Shown here piece after piece: positions 33,535 to 43,037 of a DNA stretch of 64,000 nt (position 1 is its first letter; each line of letters opens with the position of its first letter). The notes beneath the pieces were generated by a model that was not told the origin of the DNA, did no database searches, and saw nothing but the letters and a program-made list of their open reading frames with translations. Position numbers and translations under genes: made by a program. The DNA is taken from positions 558,001-622,000 of the forward strand of contig CAVPTB010000003.1 of assembly GCA_963708575.1 (NCBI GenBank), in the 5' to 3' direction. This DNA is from DASVWZ01 sp963708575 (GTDB taxonomy: Bacteria; Acidobacteriota; Terriglobia; Terriglobales; Acidobacteriaceae).

Positions 33535-35328
33535 ATGAAATTCCGTCTCTTCGCATTTCTACTTTTATGCGCTCTGGTAATTCAATCGCATGCCGCCTCC
33601 AAACCCACCGTTGCCGAAGCGGAACAGTTCATGAACCAGGCACAATCGCGTCTGAACGAACTTACCGTGAAAACCGCGCGGGCCACGTGGGTGCAGGAAA
33701 ACTTCATCACTGACGACACTGAGGCCTTGTCCGCCGACGCTCAGGACCAGATCACCGCCGTCACGGAAGAGTTGATCGATCAGGCCAAGCGTTTCGATGG
33801 CCTGAAGATGCCACCCGACCTCACCCGCAAATTCCTGTTACTCAAACTGTCGCTGACCGCGCCGGCGCCCAAAGATCCCGCGTTGCGCAAGGAGATGACC
33901 AAGATCGGCACATCGCTCGACGCCGACTACGGCAAAGGCAAGTACTGTCGTAAGCCGGACGATTGCCTCGACATCACGGCGATAGAGAGCATCATGGCCG
34001 AAAGCCGTGATCCGCAAGAACTGAAAGATCTGTGGGTGGGATGGCACAAGGTCGGAGCGCCCATGCGCGATCGCTATGCCCGCTTTGTCGAGTTATCGAA
34101 TCAAGGCGCGCGCGAGATGGGATTCAAAGACACGGGCGTACTTTGGCGTGCCGGCTACGACATGACGCCGGAGCAGTTTAGCGCCGAACTCGAGCGGCTG
34201 TGGCAGCAGGTTCGTCCGCTCTATATGTCGCTGCACACTTATGTTCGTGCGCGGCTGGTGGAGAAATACGGCGCGCAGGTCGTGCCTCCGGATGGACCGA
34301 TTCCCGCGGATTTGCTGGGCAATCCGTGGGCGCAGGAGTGGGGCAACATCTTTCCCATTCTCGGTCTCCCGCAAAACAGCCGCGGCTACGACTTGACCGC
34401 CTTGCTGAAGGCAAAAAACCTCGACGCCAAAGGAATGGTGCGCTATGGCGAGAACTTCTATAAATCACTGGGATTCGCTCCGCTGCCCGCGACTTTCTGG
34501 GAGAGATCGCTATTCACCAAGCCGCGCGACCGCGATGTGGTTTGCCATGCCAGCGCGTGGGACGTCGATAACCAGGACGATCTGCGCGTGAAGATGTGCA
34601 TCCAGATTCGCGACGTGGATTTCGTGACCATCCACCACGAACTCGGGCACAACATGTATCAGCGGGCCTATAAGAACCAGCCTTTCTTTTTTGAAAATGG
34701 CGCGAATGACGGCTTCCACGAAGCCATTGGCGACACTATCGCGTTGTCCGTCACCCCGGAATACCTGAAAGAAATCGGTTTGCTCGACACCGTGCCTTCA
34801 GCCGACGCCGATATTCCTCTGCTATTACAGAAAGCGATGAACAAAGTTGCCTTCTTGCCCTTCGGCTTGCTGATCGATCAGTGGCGCTGGAAAGTATTTT
34901 CCGGTGAGATCAAGCCCGCGGACTACAACAAAGCCTGGTGGGAGTTGCGGCTGAAGTATCAGGGAGTCGCACCGCCCGTCGCGCGCAGCGAAGCCGACTT
35001 TGATCCCGGTGCCAAATATCACGTCGCCGGCAACGTTCCGTACATGCGTTATTTCCTGGCGGACATTCTGCAATTCCAGTTCTACCGTTCGCTGTGCAAG
35101 GAAGCCGGCTATACCGGACCCTTGAACCGCTGTACCTTCTTCAATTCAAAAGAAGCCGGTGCAAAGTTCAACAAGATGCTCGAGATGGGAACCAGCAAGC
35201 CCTGGCCGGACGAGTTGGAAGCTTTGACTGGACAACGGCAGATGGATGCGACGGCAATCCTGGATTATTTCGCGCCGCTGCAGAAGTGGCTGGACGAGCA
35301 GAACAAAGGACAGAAAACAGGCTGGTAA
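33535..35328 (+). CDS. M2 family peptidyl-dipeptidase (ACE-like)
   Basis: A 597-residue exported zinc peptidase of family M2, the angiotensin-converting-enzyme family. It has a signal peptide (MKFRLFAFLLLCALVIQSHA). The zinc site is H368-E-L-G-H372 followed by the third ligand in GFHEAIGDTIALSV, as in ACE. The enzyme removes dipeptides from peptide C-termini, probably in the periplasm. Family length is normal. It is transcribed from its own promoter and lies near a second metallopeptidase (M3) on the opposite strand. Confidence 0.93.
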   Translation: MKFRLFAFLLLCALVIQSHAASKPTVAEAEQFMNQAQSRLNELTVKTARATWVQENFITDDTEALSADAQDQITAVTEELIDQAKRFDGLKMPPDLTRKFLLLKLSLTAPAPKDPALRKEMTKIGTSLDADYGKGKYCRKPDDCLDITAIESIMAESRDPQELKDLWVGWHKVGAPMRDRYARFVELSNQGAREMGFKDTGVLWRAGYDMTPEQFSAELERLWQQVRPLYMSLHTYVRARLVEKYGAQVVPPDGPIPADLLGNPWAQEWGNIFPILGLPQNSRGYDLTALLKAKNLDAKGMVRYGENFYKSLGFAPLPATFWERSLFTKPRDRDVVCHASAWDVDNQDDLRVKMCIQIRDVDFVTIHHELGHNMYQRAYKNQPFFFENGANDGFHEAIGDTIALSVTPEYLKEIGLLDTVPSADADIPLLLQKAMNKVAFLPFGLLIDQWRWKVFSGEIKPADYNKAWWELRLKYQGVAPPVARSEADFDPGAKYHVAGNVPYMRYFLADILQFQFYRSLCKEAGYTGPLNRCTFFNSKEAGAKFNKMLEMGTSKPWPDELEALTGQRQMDATAILDYFAPLQKWLDEQNKGQKTGW

Positions 35329-35343
35329 GATAACGCACATGTA

Positions 35344-35367
35344 GCCCCGGACGCCCTCGTCCGGGGC
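35344..35367. repeat. GC-rich hairpin repeat (GGACGCCCTCGTCC type)
   Basis: A perfect 10-bp inverted repeat GCCCCGGACG / CGTCCGGGGC with a CCCT loop, 16 bases after the M2 peptidase stop. Related sequences are at 36604-36626 (inverted) and 38764-38780. It may act as a terminator but belongs to a dispersed family. Confidence 0.6.
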
Positions 35368-35385
35368 CTACCGCCGCGAGATCGA

Positions 35386-36580
35386 ATGACGACTTTCGAT
35401 ACTCCCACGCAGGTGTTGCCCTCCGTGAGCGATCGCTCTCGTCTGGAATCCGTCGACATCGTTCGCGGCGTCATCATGATCCTAATGGCGCTTGACCACA
35501 CGCGGGATTTCTTTGGTTCCGCCGCGAATCCCACAAACTTGGCCGCTACCACGGTAGCGCTCTTCTTCACGAGATGGGTCACCAATTTCTGTGCGCCGGG
35601 TTTTTTTATGCTGACCGGTGTCGGCGCATACCTTTCATTACGGAAAAAGATCGAAGCGCGAATTGTCGAGATTCTTATTTACGCGCGGCCTGTGGCTGAT
35701 CTTTCTGGAACTGGTGGTGACTCGCGGTTTCGGTTGGCAATTCAACTTTGACTATCACGCCACCATGCTGCTCGTCTTATGGGCTTTGGGTTGGTCGATG
35801 ATTTCGCTTTCGGCTTTGGTCTACTTGCCCACTTGGGTGGTCACGGCATTCGGCGTGGTTCTGATAGCGATCCACAACCTGTTTGATTCCGTGCAGTCCG
35901 CGAATCCATTGTGGACGATTCTGCACTCCCCGAACTTCATTCTCAACACGCCATCTCACCAGATTTTTGTCGCTTACCCGTTGATCCCATGGATTGGCGT
36001 GACCGCGGTTGGATATGGGCTGGGCCAAGTTTATCGGTGGGACCCGGCCCGACGAAGACCGTTTCTATTCCGCCTGGGTCTTTGCATGACAGTGGCCTTC
36101 ATTCTGATGCGTGCGGTTGACAGGTATGGCGACCCGAATCCTTGGGCGAAGCAGACGTCGGCAGCATTCACAGTTCTTTCCTTCCTTAACACCCTGAAAT
36201 ATCCGCCGTCCCTACTGTTTCTTCTGATGACGTTGGGACCGCTTCTGATTTTCCTGGGGACGATAGACGCAGGCACTCCGGACTGGCTGCGGCCGGCGCT
36301 CGTCTATGGCAAAGTCCCAATGTTTTACTACCTTCTCCACATTCCGTTAATACACCTGCTGGCTTTGATCGTGTGCTGCGCGCGTTATGGGACGCTGCAA
36401 TGGATGTTTGAGTCGCCGACTCTCGCCGACTTTCCTGTAACGCGCCCGCCGGGATGGGGATTCTCGTTACCTGTCGTCTATCTGGTCTGGGTGATCGTCG
36501 TCGTTGCTCTTTATCGCCCATGCCGCTGGTTTGCGGGGCTCAAGCAGCGTCGCCGGGACGCGTGGCTGAGCTACTTCTAA
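35386..36580 (+). pseudogene. DUF1624/HGSNAT-like membrane acetyltransferase, one frameshift
   Basis: Two plus-strand frames form one membrane protein of about 395 residues resembling the heparan-alpha-glucosaminide N-acetyltransferase catalytic family (DUF1624). The first frame gives RLESVDIVRGVIMILMALDHTRDFF, the family signature, and continues to GVGAYLSLRKK. The second carries KRSKRELSRFLFTRGLWLIFLEL and the remaining helices to 36580. The join is at the A5 run in CGGAAAAAGATCG (about 35641-35653), a typical slippage site, so this may be a homopolymer error or phase-type variation. Predicted activity is acetylation of envelope sugars. Confidence 0.72.
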
Positions 36581-36603
36581 AGCTCGCCTCTACCGCTGGG
36601 AAA

Positions 36604-36626
36604 GGGGGGACGAAGGCGTCCACCCC
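36604..36626. repeat. GC-rich hairpin repeat, inverted copy
   Basis: GGGG-GGACG-AAGG-CGTCC-A-CCCC, a 5-bp stem extended by four G-C pairs across a one-base bulge. It lies between the convergent DUF1624 and M3 peptidase genes and is a relative of the element at 35344-35367. Confidence 0.5.
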
Positions 36627-36636
36627 TACGACGCGT

Positions 36637-38655
36637 TCAATTCCCGTTCAGCCAATCGGAATAGGCTTTGAACGAATACGGCCTTCCCAGAAAATCCTCA
36701 ACCAACGCAGCCGCCGGCTTCGTTCCGCTTTCGGCTAGCACGGTATCGCGATATTTCGCTGCGATTTCCTGATTCGTGAGGCCATCCTTCTTGAACTCGG
36801 TGAACATGTCTTTGGCAATCACCAAGGACCACATATACGTGTAGTACACAGCAGAGTAGTTATTCAAATGACCGAACGCGGTTTGCATATGCGTGCCCTC
36901 CACGTATGCAAACGGCGTGTACTGTTCTTGCAACTGGGCCACCAATTTCGTCGTATCCAGTCCCTGCGGATTGCGATTGTAGAAATCCAGGCTGATGGCG
37001 GCATAGAACATCTGCTGCCGAACTCCCAGCGCTTTGCCAAATTCATCCGCGGCTCTGGCCTTCTGCACCAGGTCTGCGGGAATGGGCTCGTTGGTCTTGT
37101 AATGATGCGCGAAGGTCTGCACGATTGCCGTGTCCTTCGGCCACTCTTCGAACATCTGCGACGGGGCTTCGATGAAGTCGTTCTCCAAATCTCCGGTCGC
37201 CCATTGAGTGTTTCCCCGCATGATCCCGTGGATTAGGTGCCCATACTCGTGGAAGAAAGTGATCACATCTTCGCGGTCCATAAGGCCGGGACCATCGGTG
37301 GCTTGGGGAAAGTTGCAGACCAAGACATATTCCGGCACTCGGACGCCTTGTTTCCCCGTCGATAGGTTGAACGTCGCATAATGCTTGTACTTATTTTCGC
37401 GGGGGAACATGTCGAAATAAATCCGGCCGAGCAGTTGGTCGCCCTGAAAGACGTCGTAGGTGGCCACGTCGGGATGCCAAACCTGCGCCGTTGTCACGCG
37501 CTTGTAGTTGATGCCGTACATCCGGCTGGTAAGGTCAAGTATTCCTTGCACAACTCGTGAATACTCGAAATACGGCCGCACTGCCTGCGAGTCGTAGCCA
37601 TAGCTGTCGACCTCCACCAGATGCGACAGGTAGGAGTATTCCCAGCGATTCACTTCGGTGGCATTCGGGTCCGACCGGCGTTTATACGCCAGCAGTTGAT
37701 CGTAGTCCCGCTTCGATCCCGCGTCCGCCGCTGCTGAGATCTTCTCGATGAAGTCGGCCGCATTCTGCTTGGTCTGCACCATCTTGTCTTCCGTGATGTA
37801 AGCGGCCCAGTCGGGATAGCCGAGCACATTGGCCAGTTCGTATCGCTTCTGCAGCAAACGGCCCAGCACTTCAACATTCTTGGGATAGGCGCGTTGGTTG
37901 TAGAGAAGGTATAGCGCCTTTCTCGCCGAATCGCTCTTGGCGTACTGCATGAAGGCAATGTAATCGGTGTTATCGGTGGTAAGCGTTACCTTTCCGGAAG
38001 CATCGGGCGGGTGCGAATGCTTGAAGTCGTCGGGGAGCCCATCAAGTTCTGAGGCATTGACCTGCAGTTTGCGGACATCGTCGGGAATATTCTTGTCGAA
38101 TTCCTGGCCGATCTTTACCAGCTCTTCCTGCAGTGCCCGAATCTTGGTCCGGGTTGCATCGTCGCGGTCCACGCCGGAACGGTGATAGTCGCGAAGGGTG
38201 GTGCGAAGGTAGTACGAACCAGCGCTATCGAGCTTCGACCCATCCAAAGAAGACAAAACGTTGTACATGTCTTTGTCGAGAGAAATGTCGGTGAGCACCT
38301 GGCTGGCTTCCTGCTCGCATGTCTGGGAAGCTTCGCGGAATTCCTTGGAAGGGTGCACCTGTTCCGCGAGATTAGCCCGGGCTTGCGCGTCGCTGCCCAC
38401 CAGGAGGGCGGTGTCGAAAGCCTGTAGCGTCGTGCGAGCGTCACGTTGCGATTTGTCAGCTTTAATGTCGGCGACACGTTTCTTGGTCTCGGCCAGATCA
38501 GCACGACAGGCCACCAGGAAAGATTGTGACGTTCCGGCCAGCAAGCTTGAAGCGTTCGGCGCGGGCGGTTGACTTTCCGCCGCCGAAGCCAGACTCAGTA
38601 AAAAAGGCGCAACCAGGGCCAATATTGGTGCAAATTTATCAGTTTTCACGAACAT
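36637..38655 (-). CDS. M3 family metallopeptidase (oligopeptidase)
   Basis: A 672-residue exported M3 (thimet/oligopeptidase F type) zinc peptidase. It has a signal peptide (MFVKTDKFAPILALVAPFLLSLASAA). The zinc motif is H469-E-Y-G-H473 in FFHEYGHLIHG, and the C-terminal FAYVEGTHMQTAFGHLNNYSAVYYTYMWSLVIAKDMF is typical of the family. It degrades short peptides, here probably in the periplasm together with the M2 enzyme nearby. The ATG at 38655 is used. Confidence 0.93.
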   Translation of the reverse strand: MFVKTDKFAPILALVAPFLLSLASAAESQPPAPNASSLLAGTSQSFLVACRADLAETKKRVADIKADKSQRDARTTLQAFDTALLVGSDAQARANLAEQVHPSKEFREASQTCEQEASQVLTDISLDKDMYNVLSSLDGSKLDSAGSYYLRTTLRDYHRSGVDRDDATRTKIRALQEELVKIGQEFDKNIPDDVRKLQVNASELDGLPDDFKHSHPPDASGKVTLTTDNTDYIAFMQYAKSDSARKALYLLYNQRAYPKNVEVLGRLLQKRYELANVLGYPDWAAYITEDKMVQTKQNAADFIEKISAAADAGSKRDYDQLLAYKRRSDPNATEVNRWEYSYLSHLVEVDSYGYDSQAVRPYFEYSRVVQGILDLTSRMYGINYKRVTTAQVWHPDVATYDVFQGDQLLGRIYFDMFPRENKYKHYATFNLSTGKQGVRVPEYVLVCNFPQATDGPGLMDREDVITFFHEYGHLIHGIMRGNTQWATGDLENDFIEAPSQMFEEWPKDTAIVQTFAHHYKTNEPIPADLVQKARAADEFGKALGVRQQMFYAAISLDFYNRNPQGLDTTKLVAQLQEQYTPFAYVEGTHMQTAFGHLNNYSAVYYTYMWSLVIAKDMFTEFKKDGLTNQEIAAKYRDTVLAESGTKPAAALVEDFLGRPYSFKAYSDWLNGN

Positions 38656-38900
38656 TCTCCGGGAATGCAGGTTGGGGCTCAGGGAGTTCTAAAGTGATAG
38701 ACGAAGCAGAACGGCAAACGTGAGTCGCCGCCGTCGGCCCTAATCTCAAAACACGAGCCACAAACGCCCTCGTCCAGGGCAACTGGAGGATGCGCCTGCC
38801 AAGGATGCGCCGCGCTCGTTTCCGTGGCGGACGATGCGTCCCTCGCTGCGTGTGTCACGGCCTCCGGCCGCTACGTGATTTATACTTATCTCCTACTCTC
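38656..38900. other. Divergent region, M3 peptidase / thrS
   Basis: No gene is seen. A TATACT box (38881-38886) lies 14 bases before the thrS ATG without a recognisable -35 box. A partial copy of the GC-rich repeat (AACGCCCTCGTCCAGGGC) is at about 38763-38780. No T-box-like leader is present. Confidence 0.4.
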
Positions 38901-40850
38901 ATGGCAGACAGCATTCATATCAAACTCCCCGACGGGAGCAGCAAAGCGGTTCCTAAGGGCACGACCGCCCTGGACATTGCCAAATCGATTAGCCCGCGGC
39001 TGGCGGACGCCGCCTTTGCGGCCAAGACCAACGGAAACCTGATCGATCTCACGCGGCCGCTCGAAAAAGACACCGACCTCCGCATCCTCACCGACAAAGA
39101 CCCGGAGTCGCTCGAGGTCTACCGGCATTCGTCCGCACATCTGCTGGCGGCCGCCGTGCTTGAGCTTTTTCCTGAGACCAAGCTGGGCCACGGCCCCGCA
39201 ACCGAGAACGGATTTTTTTACGACTTTTATCGCCCTACTCCGTTCACGCCAGAAGATTTGGAGAAAATCGAAAAGAAGATGCAGGAGCTGGTGCAGCAGA
39301 ACATTCCCTACGCGCGCGAATTTCTGCCACGCGAACAGGGACTGGAAGAATTTAAAAAAGACGGCGACTTCATGAAGTGCCACTTCATCGAGCAATTCAC
39401 CAAGCCCGATGAAAAAATTTCGATTTACCGCACCGGCAAGTTCACCGACTTCTGCCGTGGCCCGCACATTCCATCGACCGGAAAGATCAAGGCATTCAAG
39501 CTGCTGAATATTGCCGGAGCCTATTGGCTGGGCGACGAGAAAAATCCGCAGCTGCAGCGCATTTACGGGACTTCGTTTTTCTCGAAGAAGGAACTCGAAG
39601 AATACTTTCACAAGCAGGAAGAAGCCAAAAAGCGCGACCATCGCGTCATTGGGCAACAACTCGATCTGTTTTCCATTCAGGAGCTCGCGGGCCCGGGATT
39701 GATTTTCTGGCATCCCAAGGGCGGAATTATCCGCAAGGAGATGGAAGACTGGATGCGCAACGAGTACATCAAGCGCGGATATTCGCTGGTGTACACGCCG
39801 CATGTGGTGCGCAAGCATCTGTTCGAAGTCTCCGGACACGAGGGCTACTACTCGCAGAACATGTTCGACTCCATGGAGCTGGACGATGCCGAGTACCGCC
39901 TCAAGCCTATGAATTGTCCGGGACATATTTTGATTTATCGCGATTCGCTGAAGTCATATCGAGATCTGCCGGTGCGGTTGGGAGAGTTGGGCACCGTCTA
40001 CCGCTATGAGCGCTCCGGCGTGATGCATGGTCTGCTGCGCGTTCGCGGATTTACCCAGGATGATGCGCACATCTTCTGCATGCCCGAGCAGATTGAAGAT
40101 GAGATCGAGGCCTGCCTGGATTTCGCGCTGGACGTCTTGAAAGACTTTGGATTCGATAAGTTCCAGACCGAGCTTTCCACGTGGGATCCGAATCAGCGCG
40201 CGAGTTTTGTGGGCAGCGAGGATCAATGGAGCCACGCCACCTCTTCGCTCGAGAAAGTCCTTAAAAAACGCGGAATCGAATACAAAACGATTCCCGGCGA
40301 AGCTGCTTTTTACGGACCGAAAATCGATATCAAATTAGTCGATGCGATCGGCCGTCTGTGGCAGCTGTCGACGGTACAGTTCGATTTCAATCTACCGGCA
40401 CGCTTCGGACTGGAATACGTCGCCGAAGATGGCAGCCGCAAGCAGCCGGTCATGGTACATCGCGCCCTGTACGGATCGGTCGAACGTTTCTTCGGTGTAC
40501 TGATCGAGCACTACGCTGGAGCCTTTCCAGTTTGGCTGTCGCCCGTGCAGACCGTGATGATTCCCATCGCCGAGCGTCACGTCGAATATGCGAACAAAGT
40601 TGCGGACCAGCTAAAAGCAATCGGCGTGCGAGTCGACGTTGATGCCCGCAACGAAAAGATGAATGCCAAGATTCGCGAGCACGCTATGCAGAAGGTGCCG
40701 TTCCTGCTGGTCGTCGGAGATAAAGAAGCCGAAGCCGGTAAGGTGAACGTCCGCACCCGCGGCAAAGAGAAAACCGAAGACCTGCCAACGGCGGAGTTCG
40801 TCGAGAAGATCAAAAAGCTGATCGCAGAAAAGGCGCCGACGCTCGCGTAA
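38901..40850 (+). CDS. thrS: Threonyl-tRNA synthetase
   Basis: A 649-residue class II synthetase charging tRNA-Thr. The TGS domain is at 1-60 (MADSIHIKLPDGSSKAVPKG). The N2 editing domain contains HSSAHLLAAAVLELFP. The catalytic core has motif 2 (YRYERSGVMHGLLRVRGFTQDDAHIFC) and motif 3 (VMVHRALYGSVERFFGVLIEHY). The anticodon-binding domain is C-terminal. The ATG at 38901 matches the family start; the frame upstream to 38790 is not homologous. Confidence 0.97.
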   Translation: MADSIHIKLPDGSSKAVPKGTTALDIAKSISPRLADAAFAAKTNGNLIDLTRPLEKDTDLRILTDKDPESLEVYRHSSAHLLAAAVLELFPETKLGHGPATENGFFYDFYRPTPFTPEDLEKIEKKMQELVQQNIPYAREFLPREQGLEEFKKDGDFMKCHFIEQFTKPDEKISIYRTGKFTDFCRGPHIPSTGKIKAFKLLNIAGAYWLGDEKNPQLQRIYGTSFFSKKELEEYFHKQEEAKKRDHRVIGQQLDLFSIQELAGPGLIFWHPKGGIIRKEMEDWMRNEYIKRGYSLVYTPHVVRKHLFEVSGHEGYYSQNMFDSMELDDAEYRLKPMNCPGHILIYRDSLKSYRDLPVRLGELGTVYRYERSGVMHGLLRVRGFTQDDAHIFCMPEQIEDEIEACLDFALDVLKDFGFDKFQTELSTWDPNQRASFVGSEDQWSHATSSLEKVLKKRGIEYKTIPGEAAFYGPKIDIKLVDAIGRLWQLSTVQFDFNLPARFGLEYVAEDGSRKQPVMVHRALYGSVERFFGVLIEHYAGAFPVWLSPVQTVMIPIAERHVEYANKVADQLKAIGVRVDVDARNEKMNAKIREHAMQKVPFLLVVGDKEAEAGKVNVRTRGKEKTEDLPTAEFVEKIKKLIAEKAPTLA

Positions 40851-40856
40851 ATTGTC

Positions 40857-41681
40857 ATGCCTTCCGATTTCTCCAAAAAACGTGTCGCCGTCCTTGGGGC
40901 GGGGAAAATGGGCGGAATTCTGCTCAAGGCTTTGCTCGAAAAGCAGTTGCTCTCCCGCAAGAGCACCGTGGCGACGGTCCAACATGAGGAGAAGGCCCGC
41001 AATCTCACTCAAAAACTTGGCGTTCCCGTTGGTACCGACAATCGAGCCGCTGCAAAAGGCGCCGACATCATATTTATCTGCGTGAAGCCGCAGATTGTCG
41101 ACGACGTGGTCAAGCAGATCGCGCCGGTGGTGACGAAAAATCAGATCATCATCTCCGTGGCGGCGTCAGTTCCTACCAGCCGCATCGAGCAGACGCTCAA
41201 GCGTCCTGTGCCCGTGATTCGCGCCATGCCCAATACTCCGTGTGTGCTCGGGCAGGGAATGACCGCGCTCTGCAAGGGAAAATTCGCCACGCCCGCTAAC
41301 ATGGAAATCGCCAGCGCGCTCTTCGATGTGGTCGGCCGAACCGTCGTGGTCGACGAAAAGCACATGGACGCGGTCACCGGACTCTCCGCCAGTGGTCCCG
41401 CGTTTATCTACATCATTCTCGAGTCGCTAGCCGAGGCTGGTGTAAAAGTCGGATTACCTCGCGATATTGCCACACTCCTCGCCGCCCAGACCACCTTCGG
41501 CGCTGCGACGGTTGTTCTCGAGACCGGCGAGCATCCCGCTCAACTGAAAGACGCCGTCACCACCCCGGCGGGCTGCACCATCGACGGCATTCTCGAACTC
41601 GAAGAAGGCAAGCTGCGGGTCACACTGATCAAAGCTGTCGTCAAAGCCGCTCAGCGGGCAAAAGAACTGGCTAACGGATAA
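40857..41681 (+). CDS. proC: Pyrroline-5-carboxylate reductase
   Basis: ProC makes proline from pyrroline-5-carboxylate with NAD(P)H. The 274-residue protein has the nucleotide-binding site VAVLGAGKMGGILLKALLEK, VKPQIVDDVV, the VIRAMPNTPCVLGQGM motif and the C-terminal signature KDAVTTPAGCTIDGILELEEGKLR. It starts six bases after thrS, so the two are cotranscribed. Confidence 0.96.
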   Translation: MPSDFSKKRVAVLGAGKMGGILLKALLEKQLLSRKSTVATVQHEEKARNLTQKLGVPVGTDNRAAAKGADIIFICVKPQIVDDVVKQIAPVVTKNQIIISVAASVPTSRIEQTLKRPVPVIRAMPNTPCVLGQGMTALCKGKFATPANMEIASALFDVVGRTVVVDEKHMDAVTGLSASGPAFIYIILESLAEAGVKVGLPRDIATLLAAQTTFGAATVVLETGEHPAQLKDAVTTPAGCTIDGILELEEGKLRVTLIKAVVKAAQRAKELANG

Positions 41682-41838
41682 GCCAGCCGGGCCGTTGTTA
41701 CGATTTCCGGACAAATCACTTTTCTGTTGGCTTTCGCTTGCCGCTGGACGTATCTTTCCTTCCTCAGAAGCGCTTCCACCCCTCGGGCCACCGTTCGATT
41801 TCGCGTGAGGCCGTCCAGGCCTACGAAGGAGTGCAACC

Positions 41839-42645
41839 ATGAGCATCGGACATTATGGGTGGGTCCCCGACCTTCCCGACCATCGCGACTTAACCTATGC
41901 GGCGCCGGCCGTCTTTCTCACCGCTCTGCCAACCGCAGTCGATCTGCGCCCGAAGTGCCCTCCGGTTTACGATCAAGGGCAACTGGGCAGCTGCACCGCC
42001 AATTCGATCGGCGGCGCAATTCAATTCGAACAGATTAAACAGGGATCGAAGAATTTCGTTCCGTCCCGCCTGTTCATCTATTACAACGAGCGCGTTATGG
42101 AGAATACCGTCAACTCCGACAGCGGTGCCCAGATCCGCGACGGCATGAAAGTCGTGGCCAAGCAAGGTGGGCCTCCTGAAACCGATTGGCCGTACGACAT
42201 CGCGAAATTTGCGGAGAAGCCGCCCGCGGTGGCGTTTACCGATGGAGCGAAAAACCGGGTGCTTTCCTACCAGCGCGTGTCCCGCATCCTCAACCAGATG
42301 AAGGGCTGTCTGTCGTCCGGCTATCCGTTTGTTTTTGGGTTCACGGTGTACAACAGCTTTGAAAGTGCAGCCGTAGCCAATTCCGGCCACGCTCCCATGC
42401 CCCAGCCCGGAGAGCAGGTGGTCGGCGGACACGCCGTGGTTGCGGTTGGATACGAAGACTCGCAGCAGTGGTTTATCGTGCGCAACTCCTGGGGTCCGTC
42501 ATGGGGGATGGACGGCTATTTCACTTTGCCGTATCAGTATCTGCTGGAGCCAAATCTGTCGGATGACTTCTGGACGATACGGCTCATGGAAGTATCTGCG
42601 GCCCACAAGTCGTCAAAGACGGCCGCGAAGAAGAAAAAACACTGA
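41839..42645 (+). CDS. C1 family (papain-like) cysteine protease
   Basis: A 268-residue papain-fold protease. The oxyanion Gln and catalytic Cys are in YDQGQLGSCTANSIGGAIQF (Cys near residue 52), the catalytic His is in VVGGHAVVAVGYED and the Asn in IVRNSWGPSWG. DLRPKCPPVYDQG begins the mature domain; the first 30 residues (GHYGWVPDLPDHRDL) resemble the short N-terminus of bacterial C1A proteases. No signal peptide is evident, so it appears cytoplasmic or exported by another route. A lysine tail ends the protein. An I42-type inhibitor of exactly this protease class is encoded tail-to-tail 24 bases away. Confidence 0.9.
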   Translation: MSIGHYGWVPDLPDHRDLTYAAPAVFLTALPTAVDLRPKCPPVYDQGQLGSCTANSIGGAIQFEQIKQGSKNFVPSRLFIYYNERVMENTVNSDSGAQIRDGMKVVAKQGGPPETDWPYDIAKFAEKPPAVAFTDGAKNRVLSYQRVSRILNQMKGCLSSGYPFVFGFTVYNSFESAAVANSGHAPMPQPGEQVVGGHAVVAVGYEDSQQWFIVRNSWGPSWGMDGYFTLPYQYLLEPNLSDDFWTIRLMEVSAAHKSSKTAAKKKKH

Positions 42646-42669
42646 AGCGAAAAATTGCTTTGCAACCCT

Positions 42670-42984
42670 CTAGGGCCGGACCCGGACTTTCAGTTTGAAA
42701 GTTTTGGACGGCCCTTCCGAACTCTGCCACGGACGCCCGTAATGAATCTCTAATTCTGCGTCTCCCTCGGCGGATGCCCGAAACCGCCAGTGGTGCGTTC
42801 CTGCCCCGCCTGTTCGCGCCGGATCTGTTTCCGTTTTCTCTTCCATAAGTTGAGACTGTGCCGGCGGATCGTTTTGCATTTTCCACTGATAGCCCGCGGT
42901 GCGCACCTCGGGCAAGGCAATCTCAAACTCCTCGCCGTTTTTTAGGTTGATCTGCCGGCCATTCGCGCTTTCGTCGTATTGCAT
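42670..42984 (-). CDS. Chagasin/I42-type cysteine protease inhibitor
   Basis: A 104-residue protein without a signal peptide. It has the three loops of the I42 chagasin family, which inhibits papain-like C1 proteases: EVRTAGYQW (the NPTTGYxW-type loop, with A for T), GGAGTHHWRFRASAEG (the GxGG loop) and EIHYGRPW (the RPW loop). These loops enter the protease active site. The protein is encoded convergently with a C1 protease on the neighbouring 24 bases, which suggests a cognate pair. The conserved T-T-G becomes T-A-G, which might tune affinity. Confidence 0.85.
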   Translation of the reverse strand: MQYDESANGRQINLKNGEEFEIALPEVRTAGYQWKMQNDPPAQSQLMEEKTETDPARTGGAGTHHWRFRASAEGDAELEIHYGRPWQSSEGPSKTFKLKVRVRP

Positions 42985-43037
42985 ACGGCTAGCCTATTCC
43001 AATAATCGTTCGACGCAAACTTTGCCTGAACTCCGGC

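Noticed and set aside
38656..38900. A T-box or other riboswitch upstream of thrS
   Set aside because: No T-box sequence or specifier hairpin could be found; T-boxes are also rare outside Firmicutes and a few groups.
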